From Flavobacterium amniphilum (GTDB lineage: Bacteria > Bacteroidota > Bacteroidia > Flavobacteriales > Flavobacteriaceae), in NCBI RefSeq assembly GCF_023634845.1, contig NZ_JAMLJL010000004.1:186001-250000 (forward strand): a stretch of 64,000 bases of DNA, given 5' to 3'. The notes under the pieces were generated by a model. It saw only the letters and a program-made list of their open reading frames with translations, ran no database searches and was not told the DNA's origin. Each line of letters starts with the position of its first letter. Position 1 is the stretch's first letter. A program made the position numbers and the translations under genes. Of this stretch, positions 7,979-17,363 are shown piece after piece.

Positions 7979-8935
7979 TTATTTCTTTTTAATTACATCG
8001 GTAATAGCTTCTACGATATCCAGCGTTATTTCGGCCATGGTATTTTCCTTTTCGTCCAGACATGGGTTAACCTCTACGATTTCCATGCAGGCTGTTTTAG
8101 GATTTTGAGCCAGCGCTATCATTAAATCTTTAGCCTCCTGCGGGGAAATTCCGTTAGGAACAGGAGTTCCCGTCCCATGAGAAGTCATATCCGGGTCCAT
8201 TGAATCGACATCAAACGTCACATAAATGATATCACAATTTTTCAGTCGTTCATTGATACCTTCTACAATTTCAGCCACACCCTGTGTGCGTACATTGTTT
8301 ACGGTAAACCACTTGATTCCGTATTTACTGATTATGGCCTCTTCCTGCTCTTCCGTATCACGGACAGCCACATACACCACATCTTCCGGTTTTACTTTTT
8401 GGGTAATACCCCCGACATTTTTCAATTGGTTCCAAAGCGAAGCCGTTTCGGCATCCACTTCATTGATTTTACACTCCAGGTTATCCTCGTTCATAACTGA
8501 AGCTAAAGGCATACCGTGCATATTACCCGAAGGCGTTGTATAAGGCGTGTGGATATCGGCATGCGCATCGATCCAAACCGCCCCGATACGTTTATCAGGG
8601 AAAGCAGATTTTAGTCCGGAGATCGTTCCACCTGCAGAACCGTGATCGGCAGCCAATATAATCGGGAAAGAATTATTATTTATGATACCGGCAACTTTAG
8701 TATTTAGTTCCTGGTAAACGGAAAGGAGTCCGTCTATTCTTTTAGCGAAAGGATATTTTGTGGGTTTGTCCAGATATCCGTTAGAATTAGCAATTTTTTC
8801 GAGAGCGTTTTCACCAAAAAGGTAGCTCTCCTTTTTCCTGGCAGCGGTGATAATTGCATCTGGCCCCAAAGATGCACCACGCGTACCGGCGGTAATTTCA
8901 GATTTGTTGATTAAAAAAGTAACGTTAGTACTCAT
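7979..8935 (-). CDS. Arginase / ureohydrolase family protein
   Basis: A 318-residue manganese ureohydrolase. Metal ligands of the family are present: His98 in AADHGSAGGT, Asp123-x-His125-x-Asp127 in WIDAHADIHTP, and Asp242-x-Asp244 in TFDVDSMDPD. The first motif departs from the usual GGDHS but keeps the His. The expected reaction is arginine to ornithine and urea; agmatinase or formimidoylglutamase activity cannot be excluded from sequence alone. It is the first gene of a two-gene unit with the CtlX-like hydrolase, with a TATATTTG element 57 nt upstream. No urease gene is in the window. Confidence 0.9.
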   Translation of the reverse strand: MSTNVTFLINKSEITAGTRGASLGPDAIITAARKKESYLFGENALEKIANSNGYLDKPTKYPFAKRIDGLLSVYQELNTKVAGIINNNSFPIILAADHGSAGGTISGLKSAFPDKRIGAVWIDAHADIHTPYTTPSGNMHGMPLASVMNEDNLECKINEVDAETASLWNQLKNVGGITQKVKPEDVVYVAVRDTEEQEEAIISKYGIKWFTVNNVRTQGVAEIVEGINERLKNCDIIYVTFDVDSMDPDMTSHGTGTPVPNGISPQEAKDLMIALAQNPKTACMEIVEVNPCLDEKENTMAEITLDIVEAITDVIKKK

Positions 8936-8991
8936 AAAGCTTTTATTTGATTGAAATACAGCAGAAACTGTCCAATCTGTTTGTTTGCGGA

Positions 8992-8999
8992 CAAATATA
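8992..8999 (-). promoter_or_regulatory. -7 element of the arginase-CtlX unit
   Basis: TATATTTG on the minus strand lies 56 nt before the arginase ATG (8935) and directly after the gltA terminator, sharing its T-rich end. No TTG at 19 nt is visible because that position falls inside the terminator stem. Confidence 0.55.
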
Positions 9000-9003
9000 A
9001 AAA

Positions 9004-9028
9004 AAAGCTTCTCTAAAAGAGAAGCTTT
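9004..9028 (-). terminator. Terminator of gltA
   Basis: AAAGCTTCTC and GAGAAGCTTT form a perfect 10-bp stem around a 5-nt loop, followed on the minus strand by a run of T. It lies 22 nt after the gltA stop. Confidence 0.9.
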
Positions 9029-9049
9029 CTTGGTATTAAATTTTCAAAA

Positions 9050-10333
9050 TTATCTTTTATCCATTGGAACGAATGGTCTTAAAGCGTAACCTGTATAAAC
9101 CTGGCGCGGGCGTCCGATAGGTTCTTTGTTGATACGCATTTCTTTCCATTGTGCAATCCATCCAGGAAGGCGTCCGATAGCGAACAATACCGTGAACATA
9201 TCCGTAGGGATTCCTAATGCGCGGTAGATGATACCTGAATAGAAATCTACGTTAGGGTATAATTTTCTATCTACGAAATAAGGATCAACCAAAGCGGCTT
9301 CCTCTAATTGTTTTGCAATGTTTAAGATTGGATCGTTTACTCCTAATTCAGCCAATACTTCATCTGCTGCTTTTTTAATGATTTTTGCTCTTGGATCGAA
9401 GTTTTTGTAAACTCTGTGTCCGAATCCCATTAAACGGAAATCATCATTTTTATCTTTTGCTCTTTCCAATGCTTTTTGCGCATCACCACCATCTTTTTGG
9501 ATTTGCTCTAACATTTCCAATACAGCTTGGTTAGCACCACCGTGTAATGGTCCCCATAATGCAGATACTCCTGCAGAGATAGAAGCAAATAAACCGGCGT
9601 GAGATGAACCAACGATTCTTACTGTAGAAGTAGAACAGTTTTGTTCGTGATCAGCGTGAAGGATAAACAATTTATCCAACGCATTGATAACCGTTTTGTT
9701 TGTAGCGTAAGGACCTGTAGGCAATGAGAACATCAATTTCATGAAGTTATCCACATAACCAATGGTGTTATCGTAGTAATTTAATGGGAATCCCATCATT
9801 TTACGGTACGTCCAAGTAGCAATAACGAGGAATTTACCCATGGTTTTACAGATTGCCTCATACATTTCTGCTTCGTTTTCCACATTTACCACTTTCGGGT
9901 TGAATGCAGTCAAAGCACTAGTCAATGAAGATAAAACACCCATTGGGTGAGCCGTTTTAGGAAAACCATCAATGATGTTTTTCATTTCTTCGTTTACCAA
10001 TGTGTATTTACGGATATCGGTTTCGAATTTTTCAAGCTGCGTTTTTGTTGGCAACTCTCCGAAAATAACCAGGTAAGATACTTCAAGAAAATCAGCTTTT
10101 TCAGCAAGTTCCTCGATAGCATATCCTCTATAGCGAAGAATACCTTCTTCACCATCAAGGAAAGTAATATCACTTTTACAAGAACCCGAATTTTTATACC
10201 CCGGATCTAAGGTGATCGCGCCTGTTAAGGCACGTAGTTTCTCAATGTCGATAGCGGGTTCGTTTTCGCTTCCTACAATCACCGGAAACTCATACTTATT
10301 GCCATCGTACTCTAATATCGCTGTTTTTGACAT
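9050..10333 (-). CDS. gltA: Citrate synthase
   Basis: A 427-residue protein of the length of the large (type II, gamma-proteobacterial-like) citrate synthases. The active-site histidines lie in HGGANQAVLEML and MGFGHRVYKNFDPRA. The N-terminal part GAITLDPGYKNSGSCKSDI also matches the family. It condenses oxaloacetate and acetyl-CoA at entry to the TCA cycle. It is a single-gene unit with its own terminator and a TAAATTTG element about 40 nt upstream. The order carA-eno-gltA downstream of rplQ is, as far as I recall, common in flavobacteria. Confidence 0.97.
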   Translation of the reverse strand: MSKTAILEYDGNKYEFPVIVGSENEPAIDIEKLRALTGAITLDPGYKNSGSCKSDITFLDGEEGILRYRGYAIEELAEKADFLEVSYLVIFGELPTKTQLEKFETDIRKYTLVNEEMKNIIDGFPKTAHPMGVLSSLTSALTAFNPKVVNVENEAEMYEAICKTMGKFLVIATWTYRKMMGFPLNYYDNTIGYVDNFMKLMFSLPTGPYATNKTVINALDKLFILHADHEQNCSTSTVRIVGSSHAGLFASISAGVSALWGPLHGGANQAVLEMLEQIQKDGGDAQKALERAKDKNDDFRLMGFGHRVYKNFDPRAKIIKKAADEVLAELGVNDPILNIAKQLEEAALVDPYFVDRKLYPNVDFYSGIIYRALGIPTDMFTVLFAIGRLPGWIAQWKEMRINKEPIGRPRQVYTGYALRPFVPMDKR

Positions 10334-10371
10334 AATGTAATTTGGGAATTAATCTAAATTATATATTTTAA

Positions 10372-10379
10372 CAAATTTA
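10372..10379 (-). promoter_or_regulatory. -7 element of gltA
   Basis: TAAATTTG on the minus strand lies 38 nt before the gltA ATG. No TTG is found at the standard distance. Confidence 0.5.
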
Positions 10380-10577
10380 TGGAAAACTGTGCGAAATAAA
10401 AAAGTTTTACTGAAACGTTTTCGTTAAATCTTCAACAAAAAACAAAAACCTTGCAATTCTATATCTGTAAGACTTTTACAAAAAAGTTTAGAATTAGTTC
10501 TTATATGCATTCCCCAAAAATTTGACCTTAAAAAAAGACAACAACTTTATTATCAGAAAAATAACACTATAATATAC

Positions 10578-10585
10578 TACCTTTG
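10578..10585 (+). promoter_or_regulatory. -7 element upstream of the membrane protein gene
   Basis: TACCTTTG matches TAnnTTTG and ends 33 nt before the ATG at 10619. There is no TTG at the standard distance. The rest of the 285-nt gap (10334-10618) is AT-rich with no gene. Confidence 0.45.
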
Positions 10586-10618
10586 CAATACAACCTTTAT
10601 CTTCTGTAGCTTTATATT

Positions 10619-11338
10619 ATGCATTCTATTGAAAAGCAGACCAAAATGAATGTTCTGAAATCACATCTTGCTTTGTATATAATTTTTGGAATTCTATATT
10701 TCCTTTCCACTATTATGGATTGGACATATGTATCTTATTTCACCAAGCCTTTATTCATTGGAGCCATTGGTTTTTATTATCTGGAAGAGAGCAAAAAAAA
10801 CATCAATTATTACAATTGCATTATTTTAATTTTATTTTTTCTTTCAGGGATAATAAATTTACTGGAAGGCTTTGATTATTTAATTTATGTTTTATTCTTC
10901 AACTTTTTAGCCTACTGCATGTTATTATTACAAGTAAGTAAAAGGTTAAGCCATAAAAAACTACGTAAGATTGAAAAAGAAAATTACACCTCAATTATAT
11001 TAACGTTCATTTTTTTAGCCTGCCTGTTATATATTTCCATACTTATTGTTTTTGACAGCTCTTTTGAATTACACAAAGTGATTGTGGTATATGACTCCGT
11101 TTTAATTACTTTTGTTTTCTTCGCTGCCTTTAATTATGTTACCAAGCTCAATCAAAAGAATACTTTTTTAATTCTATACGCATTGATTATTGTGATATGC
11201 GAGCTTTTTTACGGCATTTACTACTATTATTACCAATTGGCATTTCTTCGCTACACCAGTATTTTTTGCTATATCATCTCTTTTTATTTTTTGACACAGT
11301 ACTTTTTAAAAGAAAACAACACTAAGATTGAGAAATGA
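10619..11338 (+). CDS. Multi-pass membrane protein, possibly YhhN-like
   Basis: A 239-residue, very hydrophobic protein with about eight predicted membrane helices. The segment YVSYFTKPLFIGAIGFYYLE, with a KP in the second helix and a charged end, resembles the start of the YhhN/TMEM86 (lysoplasmalogenase-like) family, and the size fits. Similarity is weak by eye, so the family is a suggestion only. ATG 10619 is used, but the ATG at 10646 (MNVLKSH), nearer the first helix, is equally possible. The gene stands alone and is convergent with eno. Its codons are more AT-rich than those of neighbouring housekeeping genes. Confidence 0.75.
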   Translation: MHSIEKQTKMNVLKSHLALYIIFGILYFLSTIMDWTYVSYFTKPLFIGAIGFYYLEESKKNINYYNCIILILFFLSGIINLLEGFDYLIYVLFFNFLAYCMLLLQVSKRLSHKKLRKIEKENYTSIILTFIFLACLLYISILIVFDSSFELHKVIVVYDSVLITFVFFAAFNYVTKLNQKNTFLILYALIIVICELFYGIYYYYYQLAFLRYTSIFCYIISFYFLTQYFLKENNTKIEK

Positions 11339-11356
11339 AACATAATTCAACAAAAA

Positions 11357-11385
11357 TACCCGCCAACTTTTTGAGTTAACGGGTA
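11357..11385. terminator. Hairpin between convergent genes
   Basis: TACCCG and CGGGTA plus an inner AACT/AGTT form an interrupted stem. It lies between the ends of the membrane protein gene and eno. T-runs are weak, so function as a terminator is likely but not certain. Confidence 0.6.
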
Positions 11386-11406
11386 CCTATATTTATCAAA
11401 AACCTT

Positions 11407-12717
<1,311 letters not shown>

Positions 12718-12737
12718 TTATAATTTTCAACGAATTA

Positions 12738-12766
12738 CAAATTTATCCAATCTGTAGAAATGACAA
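12738..12766 (-). promoter_or_regulatory. Promoter of eno
   Basis: On the minus strand TTG (12766-12764), an 18-nt spacer and TAAATTTG (12745-12738) form a near-perfect promoter. Transcription should start near 12731, about 30 nt before the eno ATG. Confidence 0.75.
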
Positions 12767-12801
12767 TCTGATAAAATCCGAATGTTATTAACGATAACGT
12801 T

Positions 12802-13911
12802 TTAGTTCTTAGCCGATTTGATATTTTCGATAAACTGATCAAATAAATACGACGAATCGTGCGGTCCAGGACTTGCTTCCGGATGGTATTGCACTGAAAA
12901 ACAATTTTTATTTTTCATGCGCATCCCAGCAACTGTACCGTCATTTAGATGAACGTGTGTAATTTCCAATTCAGGATGGTTATCCAATTCTTCCTTATTA
13001 ACGGCAAATCCATGATTTTGAGATGTAATTTCACCTTTACCGGTTACTAAATTCTTAACCGGATGGTTTATCCCCCTGTGACCATTAAACATTTTATAAG
13101 TAGAAACTCCGTTAGCCAAAGCAATTACCTGATGACCTAAGCAAATTCCGAATAAAGGATGGTTGTTTGCCATAATTTCTTTAGCCACATTGATAGCGCT
13201 CTCTAAAGGATCAGGATCACCCGGACCATTAGAAAGGAAATAACCATCTGGATTGAATGCTTTCATATCAGCATAAGATGCATTATAAGGAAACACTTTA
13301 ACATAACAATCTCTTTTTGCCAGGTTTCGCAGAATATTTTCTTTAATTCCTAAATCTAAAGCTGAAACTTTATAAGTAGCGTTTTCATCACCGTAGAAAT
13401 AAGGTTCTTTGGTAGAAACTTTTGAAGCTAACTCCAACCCGTTCATATCCGGCACATTTGCCAATAAAGCTTTCAATTCATTTACCGGAGTACCATCTGT
13501 ACAGATTACTGCATTTTGCGCACCGTTATCACGGATATAAGACACCAAAGCCCTTGTGTCGACGTCAGAAATACAGATTAAGTTTTCCTTTTGGAAATAA
13601 TCAAACAAGTTACTTTCTGAATCGGGTCTTGAGTGGAAAGTTGAGAATTTTTTACAAACCAATCCTGCAATTTTAATCGATCCGGATTCCACTTCCTGAG
13701 TATTAACACCATAATTTCCGATGTGGGCATTAGTAGTCACCATGATCTGACCGAAGTAAGAAGGATCGGTAAAAATTTCCTGATAACCTGTTGTTCCGGT
13801 ATTAAAACATACCTCTCCGAATGTTTTTCCTGAAATACCGATTGATTTTCCGTAAAAAATTGTTCCGTCTGCCAGTAATAAGATTGCAGACTGTGTGGTT
13901 GTGTGTTGCAT
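12802..13911 (-). CDS. carA: Carbamoyl-phosphate synthase small (glutaminase) subunit
   Basis: A 369-residue protein of typical CarA length. The N-terminal CPSase domain has FYGKSIGISGKTFGEVCFN and TGYQEIFTDPSY. The C-terminal class-I glutamine amidotransferase domain has SNGPGDP, GICLGHQ with the catalytic Cys, and QYHPEASPGPHD with the catalytic His and Glu. It supplies ammonia from glutamine to CarB for arginine and pyrimidine synthesis. carB is not in the window, so the subunits are not adjacent. A TAAATTTG element lies 18 nt upstream. Confidence 0.97.
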   Translation of the reverse strand: MQHTTTQSAILLLADGTIFYGKSIGISGKTFGEVCFNTGTTGYQEIFTDPSYFGQIMVTTNAHIGNYGVNTQEVESGSIKIAGLVCKKFSTFHSRPDSESNLFDYFQKENLICISDVDTRALVSYIRDNGAQNAVICTDGTPVNELKALLANVPDMNGLELASKVSTKEPYFYGDENATYKVSALDLGIKENILRNLAKRDCYVKVFPYNASYADMKAFNPDGYFLSNGPGDPDPLESAINVAKEIMANNHPLFGICLGHQVIALANGVSTYKMFNGHRGINHPVKNLVTGKGEITSQNHGFAVNKEELDNHPELEITHVHLNDGTVAGMRMKNKNCFSVQYHPEASPGPHDSSYLFDQFIENIKSAKN

Positions 13912-13928
13912 TGTAGTTTAAAGTTTTG

Positions 13929-13936
13929 CAAATTTA
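13929..13936 (-). promoter_or_regulatory. -7 element of carA
   Basis: TAAATTTG on the minus strand, 17 nt before the carA ATG, immediately after the rplQ terminator. No TTG is visible at the normal distance. Confidence 0.5.
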
Positions 13937-13946
13937 TTCAAAAAAA

Positions 13947-13972
13947 AAGGATAAACTAAAAAGTTTATCCTT
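13947..13972 (-). terminator. Terminator of the ribosomal block after rplQ
   Basis: AAGGATAAACT and AGTTTATCCTT form a perfect 11-bp stem with a 4-nt loop, followed on the minus strand by at least eight T. It ends the long ribosomal protein transcript 25 nt after the rplQ stop. Confidence 0.9.
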
Positions 13973-13996
13973 AATATTTATGAAGTAAGATTCATA

Positions 13997-14479
13997 TTAT
14001 TCAGCGCTTTCAGAAGATTCTTCAGTAGCAGGGGCTTCAGGAGCAGATTCAGCTTTTTTAGCTTTTCCACCACGACGGCTTTTTGCTTTCTTAACTTCTT
14101 TTTTACCACCGTTGTATAACTCGTTGAAATCCACTAATTCGATCATCGCCATATCAGCGTTATCTCCTAAACGGTTTCCTAATTTAATGATACGAGTATA
14201 TCCACCCGGACGATCACCTACTTTAGCAGCTACATCTCTGAATAAATCAGTTACAGCGTATTTGCTTTTCAAGTATGCGAAAACGATACGACGGTTGTGA
14301 GTAGTATCTTCTTTTGACTTTGTAATAAGCGGTTCAACGAATTGTTTAAGCGCTTTAGCTTTAGCAACAGTAGTGTTAATACGTTTGTGCTCGATAAGAG
14401 AACAAGCCATATTAGCCAACATAGCTTTTCTATGTCCTGTCTGTCTGCTTAAGTGATTGAATTTTTTTCCGTGTCTCAT
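13997..14479 (-). CDS. rplQ: 50S ribosomal protein L17
   Basis: A 160-residue L17. The core ([20 protein letters not shown] to about residue 118) is standard. After it comes a low-complexity tail of Lys/Ala/Arg and then Glu/Ser/Pro ([20 protein letters not shown]), which is longer than the roughly 120-residue forms of many bacteria and common in Bacteroidota. It is the last gene of the block. A 62-nt, strongly base-paired leader separates it from rpoA. Confidence 0.97.
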   Translation of the reverse strand: MRHGKKFNHLSRQTGHRKAMLANMACSLIEHKRINTTVAKAKALKQFVEPLITKSKEDTTHNRRIVFAYLKSKYAVTDLFRDVAAKVGDRPGGYTRIIKLGNRLGDNADMAMIELVDFNELYNGGKKEVKKAKSRRGGKAKKAESAPEAPATEESSESAE

Positions 14480-14493
14480 GACATTGCTTTTAG

Positions 14494-14539
14494 AACTTCA
14501 TCTTGCTACAATCCTCTTTGGAGAGCAAAATATGAAGTT
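14494..14539 (-). promoter_or_regulatory. Candidate RNA leader of rplQ
   Basis: The spacer between rpoA and rplQ can fold into one long hairpin. The outer stem is AACTTCAT 14494-14501 with ATGAAGTT 14532-14539, the middle stem TTGCT 14503-14507 with AGCAA 14524-14528, and the inner stem CTC 14514-14516 with GAG 14521-14523 closing a TTTG loop (plus-strand letters; the RNA is the complement). An asymmetric internal bulge lies at 14508-14513. It ends 14 nt before the rplQ ATG, so it may be an autoregulatory site for L17. This is inferred from pairing only. Confidence 0.5.
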
Positions 14540-14541
14540 AA

Positions 14542-15534
14542 TTATTCTTTATCTAATTTATATTTTGACAAATCCATTCCGAAAGTCAAATTCTTGTTGG
14601 CTACTAATTCATCAAGCTCTGTTAATGATTTTTTACCGAAATTGCGGAATTTCATTAAGTCATTTTTATTAAACGATACTAAGTCGCCCAACGTATCAAC
14701 TTCAGCGGCTTTTAAGCAATTTAATGCTCTTACTGACAAGTCCATATCAACAAGCTTAGTTTTAAGCAATTGTCTCATGTGTAATGACTCTTCATCGTAA
14801 GATTCAGTTTGAGCAATCTCATCAGCCTCTAATGTAATTCTCTCATCAGAGAACAACATAAAGTGGTGAATTAATACTTTAGCAGCTTCGGTAAGAGCAT
14901 CTTTAGGGTGAATAGATCCATCAGTTTTGATTTCGAAAACTAATTTTTCATAGTCAGTCTTTTGCTCTACACGGAAGTTTTCGATAGCATACTTCACGTT
15001 CTTTACCGGAGTAAAGATTGAATCTGTAAAGATCGTACCGATTGCAGCGTTTTGTTTTTTGTTCTCTTCTGCAGGTACATATCCTCTACCTTTTTCGATA
15101 GTAATTTCCATATTAAGGTTTACTTTACTATCAAGGTTACAAATTACCAATTCAGGGTTTAACACTTGAAAACCAGACATGAATTTTTGGAAATCACCAG
15201 CAGTAATTTGATCTTTTCCTGTGATTGATATTGTCACAGCTTCGTTATCAATATCTTCAATTTGACGTTTTAAACGTACTTGTTTCAGATTAAGGATAAT
15301 TTCGGTAACATCTTCAACAACACCGGAAATAGTAGAGAATTCGTGATCAACACCTTCAATGCGTACAGATGTGATAGCATAACCTTCCAATGCTGAAAGT
15401 AAAACTCTTCTAAGTGCGTTACCAACAGTCAATCCGTAACCTGGTTCAAGAGGTCTGAATTCGAATTTTCCTTCGAAGTCAGTAGAATCGATCATGATAA
15501 CTTTATCGGGCTTTTGAAAATTAAATATTGCCAT
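14542..15534 (-). CDS. rpoA: RNA polymerase alpha subunit
   Basis: A 330-residue protein with the standard two-domain layout. The N-terminal assembly domain has [20 protein letters not shown] and [21 protein letters not shown] linker near residue 240 leads to the C-terminal DNA-binding domain ([20 protein letters not shown] in part, then [17 protein letters not shown]). It starts 23 nt after rpsD and is translated with the alpha-operon ribosomal proteins. Confidence 0.98.
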   Translation of the reverse strand: MAIFNFQKPDKVIMIDSTDFEGKFEFRPLEPGYGLTVGNALRRVLLSALEGYAITSVRIEGVDHEFSTISGVVEDVTEIILNLKQVRLKRQIEDIDNEAVTISITGKDQITAGDFQKFMSGFQVLNPELVICNLDSKVNLNMEITIEKGRGYVPAEENKKQNAAIGTIFTDSIFTPVKNVKYAIENFRVEQKTDYEKLVFEIKTDGSIHPKDALTEAAKVLIHHFMLFSDERITLEADEIAQTESYDEESLHMRQLLKTKLVDMDLSVRALNCLKAAEVDTLGDLVSFNKNDLMKFRNFGKKSLTELDELVANKNLTFGMDLSKYKLDKE

Positions 15535-15557
15535 AAATTTTCGACTGATGTCAATTA

Positions 15558-16163
15558 TTATTTGTTGTACAATTCGACGATTAGTTGTTCCTTGATGTTC
15601 TCAGTGATTTGGATTCTCGCCGGAACTGATACGAAAGTACCTTCTTTAGTATCATTATTCCAAGTGATCCACTCATAAACTTGAGAAGCACCAGCTAAAG
15701 AACGTTCGATAGCCTCTAATGATTTAGATTTTTCACGAACAGCAACTTTGTCACCAGGTTTTAAATGGTAAGAAGGAACGTTAACCACTTCACCATTTAC
15801 AGTAATATGTCTGTGAGTTACAATTTGACGTGCAGCTCTTCTTGAAGGAGCGATACCCATTCTATAAACTACGTTATCTAAACGAGCTTCACATAATTGT
15901 AAAAGGATTTCACCAGTTACACCTTTTGAAGCAGCCGCTTTTTCGAATAAGTTTCTGAATTGTTTTTCTAAAATACCGTAAGTATATTTAGCTTTTTGCT
16001 TTTCCATTAACTGGATAGCGTATTCAGATTTTTTACCTCTCTTTTTAGCCAAACCGTGTTGTCCTGGAGGGTAATTTCTTTTTTCGAAGGCTTTATCATC
16101 TCCGAAGATTGCTTCGCCAAATTTACGAGCAATTTTTGTTTTTGGACCAGTATATCTTGCCAT
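15558..16163 (-). CDS. rpsD: 30S ribosomal protein S4
   Basis: A 201-residue S4 with the basic N-terminus ([20 protein letters not shown]) lacking the zinc cysteines of some homologues, and an S4 RNA-binding domain around [21 protein letters not shown]4 nucleates 30S assembly and is a translational repressor of its own operon in several phyla. An 84-nt structured leader, the longest spacer inside the alpha part of the block, lies directly upstream of this gene. Confidence 0.98.
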   Translation of the reverse strand: MARYTGPKTKIARKFGEAIFGDDKAFEKRNYPPGQHGLAKKRGKKSEYAIQLMEKQKAKYTYGILEKQFRNLFEKAAASKGVTGEILLQLCEARLDNVVYRMGIAPSRRAARQIVTHRHITVNGEVVNVPSYHLKPGDKVAVREKSKSLEAIERSLAGASQVYEWITWNNDTKEGTFVSVPARIQITENIKEQLIVELYNK

Positions 16164-16177
16164 TTTAAAAATTTTTA

Positions 16178-16230
16178 AGGTAGAGATTATGAATTCAGGT
16201 CGGTATCCTCCGATAATCTGTGTTCTACCT
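16178..16230 (-). promoter_or_regulatory. Candidate S4 autoregulatory leader of rpsD
   Basis: The rpsK-rpsD spacer folds into a long imperfect hairpin. AGGTAGA 16178-16184 pairs with TCTACCT 16224-16230, GATTAT 16185-16190 with ATAATC 16213-16218, and CGG 16201-16203 with CCG 16210-16212 (plus-strand letters). In the RNA, an ACACA bulge and a 10-nt bulge interrupt the stem. No TAnnTTTG promoter is present, so it acts within a longer transcript. Position and structure fit a ribosomal-protein leader; binding by S4 is inferred. Confidence 0.55.
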
Positions 16231-16247
16231 AGTTATACTTAAATAAA

Positions 16248-16631
16248 TTAAACTCTACGTCTTTTTGGAGGACGACATCCGTTGTGAGGAAGTGGAGTAA
16301 CATCGATGATTTCTGTTACTTCGATTCCAGAATTGTGGATAGATCTGATTGCAGATTCTCTACCATTTCCTGGACCTTTCACAAAAACTTTCACCTTTTT
16401 AAGTCCAGCTTCTAATGCAACTTTTGAACAATCTTCTGCTGCCATTTGAGCTGCATAAGGAGTATTCTTTTTAGAACCTCTGAAGCCCATTTTACCAGCA
16501 GATGACCATGAAACAACTTCACCTTTCTTGTTAGTTAACGAGATGATGATGTTGTTGAAAGTTGCACTAATATGCGCTTCTCCTGTCGACTCAACGATAA
16601 CTTTACGTTTTTTTGTGCTTGTCTTAGCCAT
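16248..16631 (-). CDS. rpsK: 30S ribosomal protein S11
   Basis: A 127-residue S11 with the characteristic [19 protein letters not shown]-terminal strand region and the [18 protein letters not shown] and [16 protein letters not shown]-terminal motifs. It lies 11 nt after rpsM. S11 forms part of the platform of the 30S subunit near the mRNA exit. Confidence 0.98.
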   Translation of the reverse strand: MAKTSTKKRKVIVESTGEAHISATFNNIIISLTNKKGEVVSWSSAGKMGFRGSKKNTPYAAQMAAEDCSKVALEAGLKKVKVFVKGPGNGRESAIRSIHNSGIEVTEIIDVTPLPHNGCRPPKRRRV

Positions 16632-16642
16632 ATTACTACTTA

Positions 16643-17017
16643 TTATTTAGTTGCTTTTTTCTTGTTAGCAACAGTTTTTCTTTTACCTTTTCTAGTTCTA
16701 GAATTGTTTTTAGTTCTTTGTCCTCTTAATGGAAGACCAGCTCTATGACGGATTCCTCTGTAACATCCGATATCCATTAAACGTTTGATGTTTAATGAAG
16801 TTTCAGAACGCAATTCACCTTCAATTTTGTAGTATGAAACTGCCTCACGGATTGCTCCGATTTCATCGTCATTCCAGTCTTGAACTTTTTTGTCTTGACT
16901 TACCTGAGCCTTTTCTAAGATCTCGATAGCTCTGCTTTTTCCAATTCCGAAGATATATGTCAAAGCGATAACTCCTCTTTTGTTTTTAGGTATATCTACC
17001 CCTGCTATTCTTGCCAT
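16643..17017 (-). CDS. rpsM: 30S ribosomal protein S13
   Basis: A 124-residue S13 with [20 protein letters not shown] at the start and the [20 protein letters not shown] signature near the C-terminus, ending in a very basic tail. It contacts the P-site tRNA and the 50S bridge. It starts 2 nt after the rpmJ stop. Confidence 0.98.
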   Translation of the reverse strand: MARIAGVDIPKNKRGVIALTYIFGIGKSRAIEILEKAQVSQDKKVQDWNDDEIGAIREAVSYYKIEGELRSETSLNIKRLMDIGCYRGIRHRAGLPLRGQRTKNNSRTRKGKRKTVANKKKATK

Positions 17018-17019
17018 AA

Positions 17020-17136
17020 TTATCCTTGTCTTTGTTTAAATCTAGGATTCTTTTTGTTAATAACGTATAATCTTCCTTTTCTACGTACGATAATGCACTC
17101 GGCACTACGTTTTTTTACTGATGCTCTTACTTTCAT
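17020..17136 (-). CDS. rpmJ: 50S ribosomal protein L36
   Basis: A 38-residue protein translated from ATG 17136-17134 to TAA 17022-17020: [20 protein letters not shown] followed by [18 protein letters not shown]. This is a clear L36. Of the four zinc ligands found in C-plus forms only one Cys (Cys14) remains, so it is the zinc-independent (C-minus) type. It lies between infA (10 nt upstream) and rpsM (2 nt downstream). Confidence 0.96.
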
Positions 17137-17146
17137 TTTAGTAGCT

Positions 17147-17362
17147 TTAGTATCTATAAGTAATTCTTGCTTTGGTTAAATCGTACGGACTCATTTCAAG
17201 TTTCACTTTATCACCAGGTAATAATTTGATGTAATGCATACGCATTTTTCCTGAAATGTGAGCAATTACGATATGCCCATTTTCTAACTCAACACGGAAC
17301 ATTGCATTTGACAATGCCTCAATGATTGATCCGTCTTGTTCTATTGCTGATTGTTTTGCCAT
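17147..17362 (-). CDS. infA: Translation initiation factor IF-1
   Basis: A 71-residue single S1-like OB-fold protein ([20 protein letters not shown], then [20 protein letters not shown]), the standard IF-1 size and pattern. It begins 1 nt after the secY stop, so translation is probably coupled. Confidence 0.97.
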   Translation of the reverse strand: MAKQSAIEQDGSIIEALSNAMFRVELENGHIVIAHISGKMRMHYIKLLPGDKVKLEMSPYDLTKARITYRY

Positions 17363-17363
17363 A

